A stretch of 50,159 bases of DNA from NCBI RefSeq assembly GCF_030406385.1, contig NZ_JAUEPM010000013.1, forward strand, positions 1-50,159. The letters run 5' to 3'. The notes beneath the pieces were generated by a model. That model was not told where the DNA came from and did no database searches. It saw nothing but the letters and a program-made list of their open reading frames with translations. The stretch is from Microbacterium oryzae. Its GTDB lineage: Bacteria > Actinomycetota > Actinomycetes > Actinomycetales > Microbacteriaceae. Position 1 is the first letter of the stretch. Each line of letters starts with the position of its first letter. This document shows positions 49,563-50,159 of this stretch, piece after piece. Made by a program: the position numbers and the translations under genes.

Positions 49563-50159
49563 TGACGGACATCTTCGACGTCTCTGGTCGCTTGGCTCTG
49601 GTGACGGGTTCGTCGCGGGGTCTTGGCCGTTCGCTGGCTTTGGCGCTCGCGGAAGCGGGTGCGGAGGTGGTGTTGCATGGTCGGGACCGGGATGCGCTCG
49701 CTGGGACGCGCGATGTGCTGGCGGAGGTGACGGGTCGGGAGCCGGGCATGGCGGTTTTCGATGTGACGGACGCGGCGGCGGTGGAGCGGGGTGTTGCGGA
49801 GCTCGTGGGTGAGTGGGGTGTGCCGGACATTCTGGTGAACAATGCGGGCGTGCAGCGGCGGGCGCCGTTTTCGGAGTTCGCGGTGGCGGACTGGGATGCG
49901 GTGGTGTCGGCGAACTTGTCGAGTGTGTTCTATGTGTCGCGGTTCGTGACGCCGGGGATGGTTGAGCGCGGGTCGGGGAAGGTTGTGAACATCGGGTCGG
50001 TGCAGTCGCTGCTGGCGCGGCAGACGATCGCTCCGTATTCGGCGTCGAAGGGCGGGGTGGCGATGCTGACGAAGGGGATGGCGGCGGATCTTGCGCGGTT
50101 CAATGTGCAGGTCAACGCGATCTCGCCGGGGTACTTCGCGACGGAGATGAATCGGGCGC
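49562..50159 (+). CDS. SDR dehydrogenase, probable gluconate 5-dehydrogenase (partial)
   Basis: The first 199 residues of a short-chain dehydrogenase/reductase, cut by the window end. The cofactor loop is VTGSSRGLGRSLALA near residue 14; NNAGVQRRAPF, the catalytic Ser region NIGSVQSLLARQ, and YSASKGG (Tyr-x-x-x-Lys) follow, then AISPGYFATEMNRA. The pattern fits gluconate 5-dehydrogenase (Ga5DH/IdnO-like), which fits the gntP context. Codon choice is unlike every neighbour: GTG, GCG, CGG and GGG/GGT dominate in place of C-ending codons, giving a G-rich coding strand. That points to separate ancestry. The start overlaps the gntP stop by one base. Confidence 0.9.
   Translation, partial: MTDIFDVSGRLALVTGSSRGLGRSLALALAEAGAEVVLHGRDRDALAGTRDVLAEVTGREPGMAVFDVTDAAAVERGVAELVGEWGVPDILVNNAGVQRRAPFSEFAVADWDAVVSANLSSVFYVSRFVTPGMVERGSGKVVNIGSVQSLLARQTIAPYSASKGGVAMLTKGMAADLARFNVQVNAISPGYFATEMNRA

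Overview
The window is GC-rich actinobacterial chromosome. The organism is most likely a member of the Microbacteriaceae, and Microbacterium or a close relative is my best guess. The evidence is the third-position C/G bias, frequent GTG starts, TANNNT -10 elements with apparent leaderless starts, and a long gene order shared with Mycobacterium tuberculosis: HAD phosphatase, a tiny ORF, tlyA, nadK, recN, then pyrG, NUDIX, xerD, parA, scpA, scpB, rluB, cmk and der. Genus and all functions are read from the sequence only; no database search was run.

Region 1 (1-22.3 kb) is core genome. It opens with a 5S rRNA and its terminator. A protein with 24 tandem 13-residue repeats, a TPR-like domain and an acidic tail follows. 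Next is a tightly overlapping operon: HAD phosphatase, 47-aa ORF, TlyA rRNA methyltransferase, NAD kinase, RecN and a duplicated DUF2207 membrane protein. A secreted GH26-like glycoside hydrolase runs in the opposite direction. From 11.4 kb a second co-directional run encodes CTP synthase, an ADP-ribose pyrophosphatase, XerD, ParA, ScpA, ScpB, an RluB-type pseudouridine synthase, prephenate dehydrogenase, CMP kinase and the GTPase Der. Two tandem palindromic elements follow, then a NUDIX protein with a nuclease-like C-terminus.

Region 2 (22.3-30.9 kb) looks accessory. Three copies of a short hairpin repeat separate convergent genes. An S4 RNA-binding protein and a GNAT acetyltransferase precede tRNA-Pro(GGG). 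Directly after the tRNA, base composition and codon use change. Here lie a decayed large serine recombinase, an 815-aa protein with a PD-(D/E)xK-like core, a DUF5677 protein, a double-HTH protein and a PD-(D/E)xK endonuclease with a leaderless promoter, ending at a strong terminator. I read this as the remnant of an integrated element carrying an uncharacterised, possibly defensive, nuclease/DUF5677 pair.

Region 3 (30.9-43.4 kb) holds stress and housekeeping genes: a Cys-rich copper-storage-like protein, DUF1622 and DUF2254 membrane proteins, NAD(P)H-hydrate dehydratase with a histidine phosphatase, a DksA/TraR zinc-finger protein, an FMN reductase, a DUF2231-Rieske fusion, a PadR regulator with an ABC1 kinase, a DUF981 membrane protein, a metallophosphoesterase, glucose-6-phosphate isomerase and an SRPBCC protein.

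Region 4 (43.4-50.2 kb) contains a four-gene operon with every junction overlapping: GAF-PP2C phosphatase, BcsA-like membrane glycosyltransferase, STAS protein and HATPase kinase. This is a complete partner-switching set built around a polysaccharide synthase, and the synthase has an extra helical insert of about 145 residues in its catalytic domain. It is the most interesting system in the window. The end carries a gluconate locus: an FCD-type GntR regulator, a 17-bp direct-repeat operator candidate, GntP permease and a truncated SDR gluconate dehydrogenase with strikingly different codon use.
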